A DNA stretch of 64,000 nt from NCBI RefSeq assembly GCF_014905115.1, contig NZ_CP041235.1, positions 2,108,001-2,172,000 of the forward strand. The letters run 5' to 3'. Under the pieces are notes generated by a model. The model saw nothing but the letters and a program-made list of their open reading frames with translations. It was not told where the DNA came from and made no database searches. Positions 1 through 8,904 of the stretch are shown here, in pieces (within the stretch, counting starts at the first letter, position 1; each line of letters begins with the position of its first letter). This DNA comes from Sulfurimonas sediminis (lineage in GTDB: Bacteria > Campylobacterota > Campylobacteria > Campylobacterales > Sulfurimonadaceae). The translations under genes and the position numbers were made by a program.

Positions 1-338
1 TAGGTCTCAACTTCAGGACGGCTGATTTCCAAAATCATTTTTGCGCCCTTGACGGCTTTGCCCTCTTTCGTTGTAAGGGCATACTTCACATCCGAACCAT
101 TTTCTGAAATCCTGTCTGAAACAAATTTCAGTTTATATGCTTTGTCAAAAGCTATTCTCTGTTTAATCAGTTTGTTTGCATTTGCATCTGCATCCTGGTA
201 TTTTGTCATATAATCATCACTTGGCTGTATGTCGGCCTTGCTTGTTTCTATAATTGTCCATACGCATAAGCCAAAAACACCTGTAATTGCCAGCCCTATT
301 GCATAAGGCCAGAGTCTACCACTTTTTATAATGCTCAT
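1..338 (-). CDS. FixH-family protein (partial, C-terminus off the window)
   Basis: Partial gene on the minus strand with its ATG at 338-336; the reading frame is open to the window edge (about 112 residues seen). The product begins with a short cytoplasmic stretch and one membrane segment (about residues 8-28), followed by a periplasmic part rich in charged residues. The size, topology and position at the end of a ccoNOQP operon fit the FixH/CcoH-like proteins that help assemble cbb3 oxidase. Its start overlaps the 3' end of the upstream gene by 23 bases, so it is translationally coupled. The family call rests mainly on context and topology and the sequence is divergent. Confidence 0.6.
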   Translation of the reverse strand, partial: MSIIKSGRLWPYAIGLAITGVFGLCVWTIIETSKADIQPSDDYMTKYQDADANANKLIKQRIAFDKAYKLKFVSDRISENGSDVKYALTTKEGKAVKGAKMILEISRPEVET

Positions 339-1035
339 TTTTATGCCTCATTTTATAAATTCTTCTTTTAAAAAGCATTACTATACCATATAAAATAAAA
401 CCGTAGAATAATACTCTTACATAAAACAGAGACGTTTGATTTGCATCACTGTCAAACCCGTGTCCCAACTTGACACCTTTTGCTTTGGCTATCTGCTGCG
501 CTATATCCAGATAACCGTTAAACATTGCGGCAGAGTATTTGTCGGCAATCATGCCTTTTTTTGCTTTTCCGCCTAAAAGAGGCAAAATAGTACCTCCCGT
601 ATTGCTCATTATACTGACAAAATCATCCCAGCTTTTGGCATAAAAGGCCGCCATCATAAAAGCCTGTACATAGGAGGTAACCGGACTCAGAACCTGCTTT
701 TTGTCAAAATATTTATATAAAGATTCGTCGTTTGCTTCTATATCTACCTGTGAATTCATCTCTGAAAATGTCAACACTACTGTAGGTTCGCTAAACTGCT
801 CCAGTATTTTTTTTTCATATTCATACATGGTCACATTTTTTGGAAGTTCTTTGAGCATCATCAGGCGTAAAGAAATCCCTGTTTTCTTATAAAGTGCACT
901 TCCCAAAGTTTCCACCTCTTCGGTAAATTTCGGGTTATGAACTACTTCATCTTTATATAAATACTCTGCAAATAATTGGGTTTGAAATAACAGTGTGAGG
1001 GTGAGGGCAAAAAGCCCTCTTCTTAAAAGTTTCAA
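316..1035 (-). CDS. TPM-like exported membrane protein of the cco cluster
   Basis: 239 aa with an N-terminal signal peptide (about residues 1-23, ending LFAEY), a soluble domain and a C-terminal membrane segment (about 202-222) followed by a basic tail. The early part (KDEVVHNPKFTEEVETLGSA, then a strand-rich stretch) resembles the TPM/Psb32-type fold, but I do not see enough conserved residues to be certain. It lies in the cbb3 oxidase operon between a 29-aa peptide gene and the FixH-like gene. I recall a similar protein in the same place in Campylobacter, so a role in oxidase assembly or stability is an inference from context. Confidence 0.55.
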   Translation of the reverse strand: MKLLRRGLFALTLTLLFQTQLFAEYLYKDEVVHNPKFTEEVETLGSALYKKTGISLRLMMLKELPKNVTMYEYEKKILEQFSEPTVVLTFSEMNSQVDIEANDESLYKYFDKKQVLSPVTSYVQAFMMAAFYAKSWDDFVSIMSNTGGTILPLLGGKAKKGMIADKYSAAMFNGYLDIAQQIAKAKGVKLGHGFDSDANQTSLFYVRVLFYGFILYGIVMLFKRRIYKMRHKNEHYKKW

Positions 1036-1044
1036 ATAGAGTTC

Positions 1045-1134
1045 CTAACCAACGTAAAGATGATTCGGAGTTACTACAGCCCAAAGAGTGTATGCGGCCA
1101 TGATTACAAGGCCCCAAGAAATAATTTTTTCCAT
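1045..1134 (-). CDS. 29-aa single-span membrane peptide in the cco operon
   Basis: Very short gene: ATG at 1134-1132, stop TAG at 1047-1045. The product is almost entirely one hydrophobic segment (starts MEKIISWGLVIMAAYTLW, ends in a short polar tail). A good ribosome binding site (GGAG, six bases before the ATG) and a tight fit between two operon genes support it as real. A one-span peptide next to ccoNOQP recalls other tiny oxidase accessory subunits, but no homology can be shown from sequence alone. Confidence 0.6.
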   Translation of the reverse strand: MEKIISWGLVIMAAYTLWAVVTPNHLYVG

Positions 1135-1144
1135 TCTGAACTCC

Positions 1145-1354
1145 TTACTTCACATCAACAACATGCTTAGCATTCTCAGTGCTAAACATTTTGATTGATT
1201 TTTCATCTTTTATCTGATAAAAGTTTTCAGCATTTGCATGTTGTACGCTTAAGGCATTTACAGTTAAAAAAACTAATATGCTGAGCAGTAAAACAGTTGC
1301 AATCAGCATACCCGTTACACCGTCAAGAGCAAAAACACTTCTATTTTCATTCAT
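1145..1354 (-). CDS. DUF4006-family small membrane protein
   Basis: 69 aa. I chose the ATG at 1354 because GAAGGAG lies the right distance upstream and the start then sits one base after the ccoP stop; an ATG at 1369 would overlap ccoP. One membrane segment (about residues 10-32) is followed by a short periplasmic tail. Small proteins of this form (DUF4006) accompany ccoP in Campylobacterota. The function is unknown; the operon position suggests a structural or assembly role in the cbb3 oxidase. Confidence 0.75.
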   Translation of the reverse strand: MNENRSVFALDGVTGMLIATVLLLSILVFLTVNALSVQHANAENFYQIKDEKSIKMFSTENAKHVVDVK

Positions 1355-1355
1355 G

Positions 1356-2297
1356 CTATTCTCCTTCACTCAAGCTCATTACATATGCTGCAATTGCTTC
1401 TTTTTGTTTAGGGTTCAGTCTGTCCATTGCAGGCATTTTTCCGATTGCACCTTTTTTACCATAGTCTAACACATTGATAATAAGCTGTTGGTTCCAAGTC
1501 GCAATATCCGGAGCAACATAAGCCATACCTTTACCGTCAGGACCATGACAAGCCGCACATACATTGGCAAACACTTTTGCCCCTGCACTGTTTGCATCTT
1601 TTAATCCGCCTGCAACATAATCAGCCACTTCATCAATCTCTTTATCAGTGATTAATGCACCTGTTGCCGCATTGAAAAGACCGTTACGATCCGGCATTGG
1701 CATTTCAGTTCCTAAAAGTTTGTTGTTAGAACCGTGGTTTATTACATACTTGACACTTTTAGCAGATATTCTGCGATTTAAATCTGCAGCATCCACTTCA
1801 CTGTTCCCGTCGGCATTAAGACCGTGACAGGCAACACACTCAACCAGATACACAGATTCACCCATGTTTACAAGTTGTTCACCCTTGATGTTTGCATATT
1901 TCTTTTCAAATGCAGCATCTTTTTCTTTTACTTCTTCATTGTACTGACCGATTTGAGAAAATGCATTTACCGGATACCCTATTGTAAAATACCACATACC
2001 CCAAATCATTGTGCCTAAGAACATAATTGCCCAACCAAAAGGTACCGGGTTTTTATATTCACCTATATTGTCCCATGACTCATCTGCCAATTCACCAGTT
2101 GCCTGATCAACCTGCATCTGACGAACATACTTGATTACAACAAATACTGTAATGATTACAAGCGCCACAGCCCCTGCAATCGCAAGCATATTGACGATAT
2201 CATCATTGAGACCGCCTTTTTGGTATCCAACTGTTGCATATGTTGCACCCAACATTGCAGCTGTTATGATAATTCCCCAAAGATAAAGCTTATTCAT
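1356..2297 (-). CDS. ccoP: cbb3-type cytochrome c oxidase, diheme subunit III
   Basis: 313 aa. Two N-terminal membrane segments (about residues 5-25 and 36-57), a further hydrophobic stretch near 88-108, then two cytochrome c domains exposed to the periplasm. Heme-binding motifs are CVACH (residues 154-158) and CAACH (247-251). CcoP passes electrons from soluble cytochromes to CcoO and the CcoN active site of the high-affinity oxidase. The gene starts nine bases after ccoQ and ends one base before the DUF4006 gene, so it is part of one operon. Confidence 0.95.
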   Translation of the reverse strand: MNKLYLWGIIITAAMLGATYATVGYQKGGLNDDIVNMLAIAGAVALVIITVFVVIKYVRQMQVDQATGELADESWDNIGEYKNPVPFGWAIMFLGTMIWGMWYFTIGYPVNAFSQIGQYNEEVKEKDAAFEKKYANIKGEQLVNMGESVYLVECVACHGLNADGNSEVDAADLNRRISAKSVKYVINHGSNNKLLGTEMPMPDRNGLFNAATGALITDKEIDEVADYVAGGLKDANSAGAKVFANVCAACHGPDGKGMAYVAPDIATWNQQLIINVLDYGKKGAIGKMPAMDRLNPKQKEAIAAYVMSLSEGE

Positions 2298-2306
2298 ATA
2301 TCTCTC

Positions 2307-2510
2307 CTATTTTTCTTCTGTCTTTGACACAGGTTTTACCGGGGTATCCCCTATGTCATCCTTCAGTGCCATATCACTATAGTGTTCATAATCAACTCCG
2401 CTCGAGTCTTTCTTTTTTGTATAAAGATGGTAAATATATGAGTATGTCACTACCACCAAAAATACTACTAAAAAGAAATACGCATACGCTGCAAATTCAT
2501 TAAAGTCCAC
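2307..2510 (-). CDS. ccoQ: cbb3-type cytochrome oxidase small subunit CcoQ/FixQ
   Basis: 67 aa with one membrane segment (about residues 8-30) and a charged cytoplasmic tail, the expected form of CcoQ. It lies between ccoO and ccoP in the canonical N-O-Q-P order. CcoQ proteins vary in sequence and stabilise the complex, so the assignment rests on order, size and topology. Confidence 0.9.
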   Translation of the reverse strand: MDFNEFAAYAYFFLVVFLVVVTYSYIYHLYTKKKDSSGVDYEHYSDMALKDDIGDTPVKPVSKTEEK

Positions 2511-2524
2511 TATTTACGCCTTTG

Positions 2525-3217
2525 CTATTTAAGACTGTTTAAATATGCAATTAAAGCAACTATTTCAGGTATTTTACCTGCAGCCACTGCATCTTTAACG
2601 TCTTGATCTTTCATTTTTGCTGTAATCTTTTTCGCTTCTTCCAATGCCATAGCATGAGCTTCAGCAAGAGAATCAGCCATTTTTACAACTGTTGTTGACC
2701 CGTCTTTCATAGGAACAGGCTTGTTGTACGGTACACCAAAAAACTGTGCATTTGTCAACTGTGTCGCATATGCAGTGTCTATATCCGCACTGTTTGTAAA
2801 CATCCATGGATATCCAGGCATGATACTTGAAGGCATTACAGACTTTGGATCCTTCATGTGGTTTTCATGCCACTCTGTTGTTCTGTAGCTCCCTACTCTG
2901 TGTAAATCCGGACCTGTTCTTTTAGAACCCCAAAGGAATGGTCTGTCATACGCATACTCACCACTTAAAGAGTAGTGACCGTAACGGTCAGTCTCCGCTT
3001 TAAACGGACGAATCAGCTGTGAATGACAGGCATTACAACTGTTTTTGATATAAACATCACGACCGGCCTGCTCTAACAGACTAATCGGTTTTGTTCCGAT
3101 AACAGGACGAGAAGCCTGTGCAAAGTTTGGGATTATTTCAATCAAACCCGCAAACGCAATTACTACAAATACACCTACCGCAAAAAAGAACGGGTGTTTT
3201 TCTAACCAATGAAACAT
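2525..3217 (-). CDS. ccoO: cbb3-type cytochrome c oxidase, monoheme subunit II
   Basis: 230 aa. One N-terminal membrane anchor (about residues 10-30) is followed by a periplasmic cytochrome c domain with CNACH at residues 61-65 and a downstream Met-rich segment (SVMPSSIMPGYPWM, about 127-140) that supplies the axial Met. It takes electrons from CcoP and passes them to CcoN. It lies 18 bases downstream of ccoN in the operon. Confidence 0.95.
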   Translation of the reverse strand: MFHWLEKHPFFFAVGVFVVIAFAGLIEIIPNFAQASRPVIGTKPISLLEQAGRDVYIKNSCNACHSQLIRPFKAETDRYGHYSLSGEYAYDRPFLWGSKRTGPDLHRVGSYRTTEWHENHMKDPKSVMPSSIMPGYPWMFTNSADIDTAYATQLTNAQFFGVPYNKPVPMKDGSTTVVKMADSLAEAHAMALEEAKKITAKMKDQDVKDAVAAGKIPEIVALIAYLNSLK

Positions 3218-3235
3218 AATTTAATCCTCCCTTTC

Positions 3236-4729
3236 TTAAGCGCCCATAGGCGAAGCATTTTGTAATTCAGACTCTTCCACAGGACGAGACGACATAGTTT
3301 TGTAAATATTGTAAGCAAACATAAAGAAACCGACAAGGTATAACAAACCACCAACACCACGAAGTGCATAGTACGGATGTAATACATCAACAGTATCCAT
3401 GAATGAATATGCCAGGTTACCGAACTCATCGTGAGCACGCCACATCATACCCTGTGTAATCCCTGCAATCCACATAGAAGTAAAGTAAAGAACAATACCT
3501 AAAGTTTGAATCCAGAATTGTGCAGCCATAAGACCTTTAGAGTATAACTCGCGCTTAAATACACGCGGAGCCATATGGTAAAGTGCCGCAATAATCATAA
3601 AGCCGACCCAACCAAGCGTACCATCATGTACGTGACCGACAATCCAGTCAGTAAAGTGCGCAATCGCATTTACAGATTTAATCGCTTGAATAGGACCTTC
3701 CAATGTAGAGAACATATAGAATGTTGAAGCAAGAACCATAAACTTAATCAATGGAGACGCAGCAACCTGTTGCCATTCACCCTTCATTGTAAGAAGCATA
3801 TTGATCGCTGAACCCCATGATGGCAAGATAAGAATTACCGAAAAGACAGAACCCATAGTCTGCATCCAGTCAGGAACAGTCGAGTAGAGCAAGTGGTGAC
3901 CACCGGCCCATAGATATACAAACATTAAACCCCAAAAGGAAAGTAAAGACAATTTATAAGAATAGATCGCTTGCCCAGACTCTTTTGGTAAAAAGTAGTA
4001 AATCATAGCAACAATAGGTACTGTAAAACCAAATGCAACCGCATTGTGTCCATACCACCACTGCACAAGTGCATCATTTGTTCCTGCATACATAGAAATA
4101 GAGTGATACCATGCACCGATTCCTGTTTCCCCTGCAGGCGATGTTGCAAGCATTGTAGGTATTTCCATATTGTTAAACAGGTAAAGCATTGCAATACCTA
4201 AAAATGTTGCAATATAATACCATACAGAAATATAAAGTGATTTTTCACGACGAATACCGATAAGTCCAAAAACACTCACTCCCCACAGTACCCATACAAC
4301 AACAATGGCAATATCAATAGGCCATTCAAATTCAGCATACTCTTTTGAAGTTGTGACGCCGGCAAAAAGTGAAACAACAACTGCTGCTACACCAATAATG
4401 TAAAGCCAAAAATGTAATTTACCAATTAACATCAAAAACTTAGATTCTGCCATCGATACTTTCAGTACCCTCTGACCAACATAATACCAAGTAGCAAATA
4501 TACCACTTAACGTAAAACCAAAAATAACTGCATCTGTATGCAGTGGACGAAGACGACTAAAATTAGTATATTCCGCTAAGCCACTTCCAAGTATAGTATT
4601 TACACTAGGAAAAGCAAGTTCAAATGCTAAAATCACACCGATAGTCATGCCTACAATTCCTAAAACAATTGTAGTAAACATGAACATCTTTGCAACCGTA
4701 TAGTCGTACTCTAATGGACGATTCTCCAT
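3236..4729 (-). CDS. ccoN: cbb3-type cytochrome c oxidase, catalytic subunit I
   Basis: 497 aa polytopic membrane protein with about 12 spans. The heme and copper ligands are visible: His64 (RPLHTD), His228 (WYGHNA), the His278-His279 pair (AGGHHLLY) and His366/His368 (VGHVHDG). It reduces O2 to water with proton pumping at low oxygen. A strong ribosome binding site (GGAGG) precedes the ATG. As first gene of the operon it carries the promoter region, which holds two inverted repeats. The start MENRPLEYDYTVAK matches the usual epsilonproteobacterial form. Confidence 0.97.
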   Translation of the reverse strand: MENRPLEYDYTVAKMFMFTTIVLGIVGMTIGVILAFELAFPSVNTILGSGLAEYTNFSRLRPLHTDAVIFGFTLSGIFATWYYVGQRVLKVSMAESKFLMLIGKLHFWLYIIGVAAVVVSLFAGVTTSKEYAEFEWPIDIAIVVVWVLWGVSVFGLIGIRREKSLYISVWYYIATFLGIAMLYLFNNMEIPTMLATSPAGETGIGAWYHSISMYAGTNDALVQWWYGHNAVAFGFTVPIVAMIYYFLPKESGQAIYSYKLSLLSFWGLMFVYLWAGGHHLLYSTVPDWMQTMGSVFSVILILPSWGSAINMLLTMKGEWQQVAASPLIKFMVLASTFYMFSTLEGPIQAIKSVNAIAHFTDWIVGHVHDGTLGWVGFMIIAALYHMAPRVFKRELYSKGLMAAQFWIQTLGIVLYFTSMWIAGITQGMMWRAHDEFGNLAYSFMDTVDVLHPYYALRGVGGLLYLVGFFMFAYNIYKTMSSRPVEESELQNASPMGA

Positions 4730-4815
4730 ATATAGCCTCCTTAAGATTCAAAGCAATTAAGTCTTTTAAATGCATAAATACACTCAAAAGACTAATCAAC
4801 ATTTGTATATTAACA

Positions 4816-4860
4816 ATAGATTTGTTTAATCTATCTTAAAAGTGACATAAAAATGACACT
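4816..4860. promoter_or_regulatory. two inverted repeats in the ccoN upstream region
   Basis: A perfect 7-bp inverted repeat with a 5-bp loop (4816-4834, ATAGATT/AATCTAT) and a second one of 7/8 matches (4841-4860, AGTGACAT/ATGACACT) lie 87-131 bases upstream of the ccoN start, in the only gap between carA and the oxidase operon. They are not Fnr boxes. They may bind a regulator of the oxidase operon; which one is unknown. Confidence 0.4.
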
Positions 4861-4937
4861 TTTTTTAATATCATTCTAAAAGGAAGCAATTAATTACGAA
4901 TTATGTGTTTTATATAAGAAAATTACGAAAAAAGAGA

Positions 4938-4969
4938 GAGTTTTATCTTTTTATCAAAGATAAAAACTC
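4938..4969 (-). terminator. rho-independent terminator of carA
   Basis: A stem of about 13 bp (GAGTTTTATCTTT with a one-base bulge) around a short loop, overlapping the carA stop region and followed on the minus strand by TCTCTTTTTTCG. It separates the carA operon from ccoN. Confidence 0.65.
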
Positions 4970-6083
4970 ACTGAATATATAGCGGCTCTCTTTGGGACCC
5001 GGGGAAGCTTCCGGGTGATGCTGGACTGAAAATACAGGTGCATCATTATAACGCAGACCTTCAATGGTTCCGTCAAAAAGATTTGTATGCGTCACCTCTG
5101 CTATTTCAACAATATTATCAGGAACATTGTAGTTATGGTTTTGCGCTGTAATCTCTACCAGCCCTGTTTTTTCATTTTTTACAGGATGGTTGCCGCCGTG
5201 ATGTCCGAATTTGAGTTTGAATGTATCATAACCGTGAGAAATTGATAAGAGCTGATGTCCCAGACAGATTCCAAACATCGGTACTTTTGCCTTTATAAGC
5301 TTTTTTAATCTGCTCCTGTTCACGTTTAAGAACCAACGGATCACCGGGACCGTTTGACAAAAAGACACCATCAATCAATTTTGCCTGATATTTTTCTATC
5401 AAATCTTCGGCGATAAAATCATTCGGTATGACTTCTACTGCTATGCCTGCACTGACAAGCTCATTGAGTATATTGCGTTTGACACCAAAATCTATGGCAA
5501 CAATTTTTGCCTCTGCTTTTGGTGCCTCATCATATTTGAATGCTCTGTAGGAAAAAGTGCTTGAAGTATGCTGATACGGCTCTTTTGTACTGACCTGCTC
5601 GATGTAGTTTACTTCTTCTATACGAGGTGCGCTTTGGAGAATTTTTTTCAGCTCTTCTTTGTCACTTATCTGTGTAGAGGCAACCATCATCATAGATCCT
5701 TCACTTCGAAGCATTTTGGTCAAATAGCGTGTGTCAATGTCACAAATGCCCATCACATCATTTTCAACTAAAAAATTGTGCAGTGAGTCTTGTGCGCGAA
5801 AATTTGAATAACGCCCCTGATATTTTCTTACTATCATTCCCTTGGCGTGAGCTTTTGCACTTTCCATATCCTGCTCATTTACACCGACATTTCCGATTTC
5901 CGGCATTGTAAAAGTAACAAACTGTCCTGCATACGAAGGATCACTCATAATTTCCTGATACCCGCTCATAGAGGTGTTAAAAACGATTTCACCGACTTCT
6001 GTTTTGTCTGCGCCAAAACTGTTTGCTTCCAAAAAAGTGCCGTTTTGTAAATATATCCAAGCTTTTTTCAATGAACTCTCCAT
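4943..6083 (-). CDS. carA: carbamoyl-phosphate synthase small subunit, frameshifted in this sequence
   Basis: The glutamine amidotransferase subunit that supplies ammonia to CarB for pyrimidine and arginine synthesis. The N-terminal half (from ATG 6083, MESSLKKAWIYLQNGTFLEA) runs in one frame to about 5307; the class I amidotransferase core, with the nucleophile motif GICLGHQ and the downstream HHPEASPGP, continues in another frame to 4943. Removing one base from the T6 run at 5301-5306 (A6 on the coding strand) joins them as ...QEQIKKLIKAKVPMFGICLG, about 379 aa, the normal CarA length. All catalytic residues are intact apart from this. A consensus error is the likeliest cause. It follows the DUF507 gene with four bases between them. 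Confidence 0.9.
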
Positions 6084-6087
6084 GCGT

Positions 6088-6639
6088 TTACTCCATTCCT
6101 CTTTTCATTAATTCTTCCCTGTAAAGTTTTTCATGCAAGATGTCAAATTCGTCAGTACCCGGAATAAATTTTCTCTTATACGAACGTATCTTATCCATTA
6201 CGGCATCTTCAATTTCCGACGCATCCGCTATAAAAGAGGTAATGGCATTGTAAATAATGTTTTTAATACGATTTTCCGTTACTTCAAAATGAATCAAATC
6301 TTCTTCATAAAGTTCATCAAGAATTTTGTGCGATATATCCGAATACCGCTCTTCATAATCCAAAATCACTCCGTACTCTGGAGCCAGTTTTTTCTTAATC
6401 ATAAAGAAAAGCTGTCTCTCATCTGCAAGCATAAACTCAATCTCTTCTTCATTGTCCACACAAATCTCATCTACTTTTTTCTCAAGAGCCATCTCCTGTT
6501 TGACATTCTCTTCCAAAACTTTCTGTGCCTCAAGTGCGACACTTTCAAGCCCTTTTGTCATTGTAACAGCACCACTTTTGTTTAAATCAACAGCAATTTT
6601 ATTTGCTATATGGGGAATAGTTTTAAGAGATATTTTCAT
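6088..6639 (-). CDS. DUF507-family protein
   Basis: 183 aa, soluble, strongly acidic and helical, with an N-terminal pattern MKISLKTIPHIANKIAVDL typical of the DUF507 proteins found directly upstream of carA in Campylobacterota. No catalytic motif is visible. The pairing with carA suggests co-regulation, but no function is known. It appears to be translated as one unit with carA, whose start lies four bases after its stop. Confidence 0.8.
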   Translation of the reverse strand: MKISLKTIPHIANKIAVDLNKSGAVTMTKGLESVALEAQKVLEENVKQEMALEKKVDEICVDNEEEIEFMLADERQLFFMIKKKLAPEYGVILDYEERYSDISHKILDELYEEDLIHFEVTENRIKNIIYNAITSFIADASEIEDAVMDKIRSYKRKFIPGTDEFDILHEKLYREELMKRGME

Positions 6640-6680
6640 AGATTCAGCCTGCTTATAAATTAAATTTAAGTATTTTACAA

Positions 6681-7190
6681 TTATTTAGCTAATAGTTGCG
6701 TTAACTTTGATGCTTTTTTTGGATCCATCTTGGTTAATATTTTTCCTACTACTTTTGGTTTAAGTGATTGCAAGATAGTCGCTGCTTCTTTTTCGTCCAT
6801 GTCCGAGAGTACATTTGCCGCAGCCCCAGCTTTCATCTTTGCAAATGTTTGCGATATTTTATTCATCTTTGTCGATTTCAGCTCTTTGAGTATTTGCGCA
6901 TCTTTCTCAAGCATTGCTTTTATTTTCTTCTCTTTTTCGCTGATCTGCTCCAGTTTGGCATTTACTTCTTCTTCTTTCAAAGAAAGTTTTGCCTCTTTTT
7001 GTTTCAACAACTCTTCAGTAGCCGTTTTCAAGGCATTTAATGCCTGTTTTTGCTCATCTATACGTTCAAGTTCAACCAAAAGTTCATTTTTTCTTTCATT
7101 GAATATCTGGGTACATTCAAAAAGTTTGTCACTGTTTTGTATCGAAAAAAGCGAAGAGCAGAGAAATGCGGTAAGTAAAAGATATTTCAA
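6681..7190 (-). CDS. MotE-like exported coiled-coil protein
   Basis: 169 aa. A signal peptide (about 1-16) is followed by a long coiled coil (about 25-105, Glu/Lys rich heptads) and a C-terminal domain of about 60 residues (KMKAGAAANVLSDMDEKEAATILQSL) like the MgtE-N/FliG-type repeats of MotE. MotE is a periplasmic chaperone for the stator protein MotC in some bacteria. The neighbouring FliJ-like gene overlaps it by four bases, which supports a flagellar role. The exact partner in this organism is not shown. Confidence 0.7.
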   Translation of the reverse strand: MKYLLLTAFLCSSLFSIQNSDKLFECTQIFNERKNELLVELERIDEQKQALNALKTATEELLKQKEAKLSLKEEEVNAKLEQISEKEKKIKAMLEKDAQILKELKSTKMNKISQTFAKMKAGAAANVLSDMDEKEAATILQSLKPKVVGKILTKMDPKKASKLTQLLAK

Positions 7191-7615
7191 GAGGCTTCCT
7201 CGCTTTTGTTTGTATAGGTCATCAGAGCAATTTCATCCAAATCTTTTGCCTCTTTTATTTTTATTTTTTTGAGTGCTTTTTGTATCTCTTCATACTCTAA
7301 ATATTTATACTTTTCATACTCTATCATGTTTTTTTTCAACGCCTCTTTTGCCTGTTCTACTTCGTTTTTTGCATACTGCAGCCATGCCTGATTATGCTGT
7401 ATCACGGCTCTTTGTGCATCCAAAAGTGCCCTTCCTGCCATAAATTCTGCTATTTTTCCATGTGAGGGGAGAGAAATTTCCTGTAAAAACGCCAGAGAGT
7501 CTTCCAGCGCTTTTTTTGCTTTTTGCAGATTTGTGTTTGTCTCTTGCAAAACACGTTCACTCTTTTGCATAATGTTTTTCTTTACATGTACCAAAGAGGT
7601 AAAGCGTGTTTTCAC
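7187..7615 (-). CDS. fliJ: FliJ-like flagellar export chaperone
   Basis: 142 aa, almost entirely a helical coiled coil with no signal peptide, ending in a charged tail. Size, composition and start (MKTRFTSLVHVKKNIMQKSE) fit FliJ, the central stalk of the flagellar export ATPase. FliJ is poorly conserved, so the call leans on the overlapping MotE-like gene and on the recalled order purA-fliJ-motE in Campylobacter. The palindrome variant at 7582-7590 encodes the HVK early in the protein. Confidence 0.65.
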   Translation of the reverse strand: MKTRFTSLVHVKKNIMQKSERVLQETNTNLQKAKKALEDSLAFLQEISLPSHGKIAEFMAGRALLDAQRAVIQHNQAWLQYAKNEVEQAKEALKKNMIEYEKYKYLEYEEIQKALKKIKIKEAKDLDEIALMTYTNKSEEAS

Positions 7616-7624
7616 GGCGTATCC

Positions 7625-8885
7625 TTATAAAATTATTGTATCTTCTCTTTCGGGTGATGTGGAAATTATACCGACTTTTGTTTTACTTATCTCTTCAATA
7701 AGTTTCACATAGTCCTGCGCAGATGCCGGCAACTCTTCAAAAGTTCTCACGCCCACTGAATTGTCCCAGCCTTTAAAAGTTTTGTAAACCGGTGTAACAT
7801 TTTCCAGATCAATCGGTACATAATCTATAGTCTTGCCCTTGTATTCATAGGCAACGCAGACTTTTACCTCATCAAAACCGTCAAGAACATCAAGTTTCAT
7901 CAGTGCAAGTTCATCACATCCGTTCAAACGGCTTGCATAACGGGTTGCAACCGCATCAAACCAGCCACAGCGTCTGGCCCGGCCTGTAGTCGTTCCAAAT
8001 TCATTCCCCTGTTCCCCAAGACGTCTGCCGGCTTCACCGAGGTCTTCACTCGGAAAAGGACCGTTACCCACACGGGTACAGTAGGCTTTGACTATCCCTG
8101 TCACTTTACCGATATCTTTGGCATTGAGCCCCAAACCGGTACAGGCTCCTGCGCTCACTGTTGAAGAAGAAGTCACATACGGATAGGTTCCATGGTCGAT
8201 ATCAAGCATCGTTCCCTGGGCCCCCTCAAGCAAAACACGTTTGCCTTCACTGTCCAGTGCGCGCCATACCATCTGTGTTGTATCCGTAAATATACGGTGC
8301 CAGTTTTTCTTTATAGCCTTGAAGTTCTGCCAAAAGTTCCTCTTTTTTTGGTGCATGCAGATCCATAACATCAAAAATAGGCTTGTTGAGCGCAAAATAG
8401 TCCAAAATAGTCTGGCATAACTTCTCAGGGTCCAGCAGTTCACCCACACGGTGTCCGATGCGGTTGATTTTGTCAGAGTAGGCAGGTCCTATCCCTTTTC
8501 CTGTTGTTCCAATCGCTTTGTCCCCTTTGAGTTTCTCTTTTGCCTGGTCAATCTCTGCATGGTATGCAAGATTGAGATGCGCTTTATCTGAGATATAAAG
8601 ACGTCCCTCAAGGTTTTCAAACTGTTCCATCTCTTTGATAATAGAAACAGGAGAAAGGACAACACCGTTACCTACCACATTGACTGCTTTTGGATTTAAA
8701 ACACCTGAAGGGATGAGATGCAGTGCATACTTGACTCCGTCCACCCAAATCGTATGTCCCGCATTGTGCCCGCCCTGGGAGCGACAAACCATATCATATT
8801 CCATTGCAAGTTTATCTACAATCTTGCCTTTGCCTTCGTCTCCCCACTGGATTCCGACAATCACATCTGCTTTATTTGTATACAT
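7625..8885 (-). CDS. purA: adenylosuccinate synthetase, frameshifted in this sequence
   Basis: GTP-dependent conversion of IMP and aspartate to adenylosuccinate, the first committed step to AMP. The N-terminal frame (ATG 8885) carries the P-loop WGDEGKGK, the substrate motif QGGHNAGHT and [10 protein letters not shown]; the C-terminal frame carries [20 protein letters not shown] and [10 protein letters not shown]. They join if one base is removed from the AAA at 8288-8290, giving ...[17 protein letters not shown]..., a product of about 419 aa, normal for PurA. The gene is otherwise intact and essential, so a consensus error is likely. It lies upstream of the fliJ and motE-like genes. Confidence 0.9.
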
Positions 8886-8904
8886 ATTTTCTTTTCCTCT
8901 TTTT

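Noticed and set aside
6730-7272. 180-aa plus-strand open frame opposite the MotE/FliJ-like genes
   Set aside because: It mirrors coiled-coil codons (Glu/Lys become Phe/Ser), has no ribosome binding site and no family features.
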